Assembly (NCBI GenBank): GCA_003454975.1
Contig: DMST01000218.1
Span: 24,378-31,595 of the forward strand
DNA from: Cytophagales bacterium
GTDB taxonomy: Bacteria; Bacteroidota; Bacteroidia; Cytophagales; Cyclobacteriaceae
Direction of reading: 5' to 3'
DNA length: 7,218 nucleotides
Part shown: in pieces, positions 6,734 to 7,218 of the stretch
Layout of the letters: the number at the start of each line of letters is the position of its first letter
How positions within the stretch are numbered: position 1 is the stretch's first letter
Translations under genes and position numbers: made by a program
The notes under the pieces: model-generated
Databases searched by the model: none
Told to the model about the DNA's origin: nothing
The model's input: the letters and a program-made list of their open reading frames with translations, nothing else

Positions 6734-7218
6734 ATGCGGATTACCCATCCTATTACCCGTATCCTAGCCTGGCCCGTGCTCAGCCTTATTTTGCTCAGCG
6801 GTTGCGGTGCCATGAAGACCGCCAACAAGGCATTTGAGCGCGGCCAGTACAACGTAGCCATTCCGCTGTACGAGAAGGCCGCCCGTAATTCTAAATACTC
6901 CGCCGAAGCCAATTTTCAGATTGGGGAATGCTATCGGCTCACGAACCGCATGCGTGAGTCACGTCCCTTTTATGAAAATGCCATCGACGCGGACTATTAT
7001 GACGAGGCGGCCGAATTTTACCTGGCCTTCTCCATGAAAGCCAATGAGGAGTATCAGGAGGGACAGTCGCAACTGGATGACTACCTGACGGCGGCTACCA
7101 ATTTTGAGTACATAGAACGTGCTAAGCTGGAATCCCAAAACCTGGACGTGGTGCAAAGCCTGCTGGGTGAGGATAGCTACTACCGGGTAAAAAATCTGGA
7201 AGCCATTAACACCCCTGC
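6734..7218 (+). CDS. TPR lipoprotein, probable N-terminus of an OmpA/PD40 (PorE-like) envelope protein, partial
   Basis: The frame runs 161 codons to the right edge without a stop. An in-frame TAA at 6722-6724 fixes ATG 6734 as the first start. Residues 1-24 are a lipoprotein signal (ILAWPVLSLILLSGC) with lipobox LSGC and C24 as the lipidation site. The residues after it (GAMKTA) show no acidic surface-export signal, which fits a periplasmic-facing anchor. Residues 28-120 are TPR-like helices: KAFERGQYNVAIPLYEKAA, then AEANFQIGECYRLTNR with FYENAI, then AAEFYLAFSMKAN with a following YQEGQSQLDDYL. The segment near 149-161 (YYRVKNLEAINTP) resembles, from memory, the linker just before the PD40 beta-propeller in Bacteroidota OmpA-family proteins such as the type IX secretion component PorE. 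The propeller and OmpA domains are not in the window, and paralogues with other roles exist, so PorE identity is inference. A plain TPR lipoprotein remains possible. Confidence 0.85.
   Translation, partial: MRITHPITRILAWPVLSLILLSGCGAMKTANKAFERGQYNVAIPLYEKAARNSKYSAEANFQIGECYRLTNRMRESRPFYENAIDADYYDEAAEFYLAFSMKANEEYQEGQSQLDDYLTAATNFEYIERAKLESQNLDVVQSLLGEDSYYRVKNLEAINTP

Noticed and set aside
6721..7156. Minus-strand open frames over the lipoprotein gene
   Set aside because: The plus strand encodes a clear lipobox and TPR-like helices; these are shadows.

Overview
The window looks like Bacteroidota chromosome, most likely Cytophagales-like; that placement is inference from protein families, not from any rRNA or marker gene. 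Supporting signs are a giant secreted protein built of lamin-tail and Ig-like domains, a small conserved protein that I recognise from Bacteroidota genomes (often labelled 'ABC transporter ATPase' there), a TPR lipoprotein resembling the N-terminus of the OmpA/PD40 (PorE-like) family, and starts without clear Shine-Dalgarno sequences.

Layout. Positions 1-5674 (minus strand) are one uninterrupted open frame of 1,891 codons. It starts at ATG 5674 and runs off the left edge, so the C-terminus is missing. Most short plus-strand open frames over it are shadows. The protein has a signal peptide, an N-terminal jelly-roll-like domain, four Ig-like domains, lamin-tail domain (LTD) 1, eight Ig-like domains, LTD2, one Ig-like domain, LTD3, and the first residues of another Ig-like domain. 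It is acidic, tryptophan-rich and almost free of lysine. Positions 5675-6208 are a 534-base intergenic region between divergent genes, with several inverted repeats and one possible 29-codon basic reading frame. On the plus strand, 6209-6694 encodes the 161-residue conserved protein. After a 39-base gap, a lipoprotein with TPR-like helices starts at 6734 and runs off the right edge.

How the genes may work together. The large protein is exported and presumably acts at or beyond the cell surface, probably as an adhesin or matrix component. Its secretion route cannot be read because the C-terminal sorting domain lies outside the window. If the lipoprotein continues into a PD40 propeller and an OmpA domain, it would be a cell-envelope protein of the type that includes the type IX secretion component PorE, which would be a suggestive neighbour. 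The 161-residue protein has no known role that I can defend.

The best structural observation is a cysteine pattern in the large protein. Each LTD ends with a C-x5-W motif, and in both complete cases the next Ig-like domain carries a cysteine exactly 106 residues later. The sister Ig-like domains that do not follow an LTD lack that cysteine. I saw no CRISPR array, tRNA, rRNA, transposase or phage gene.
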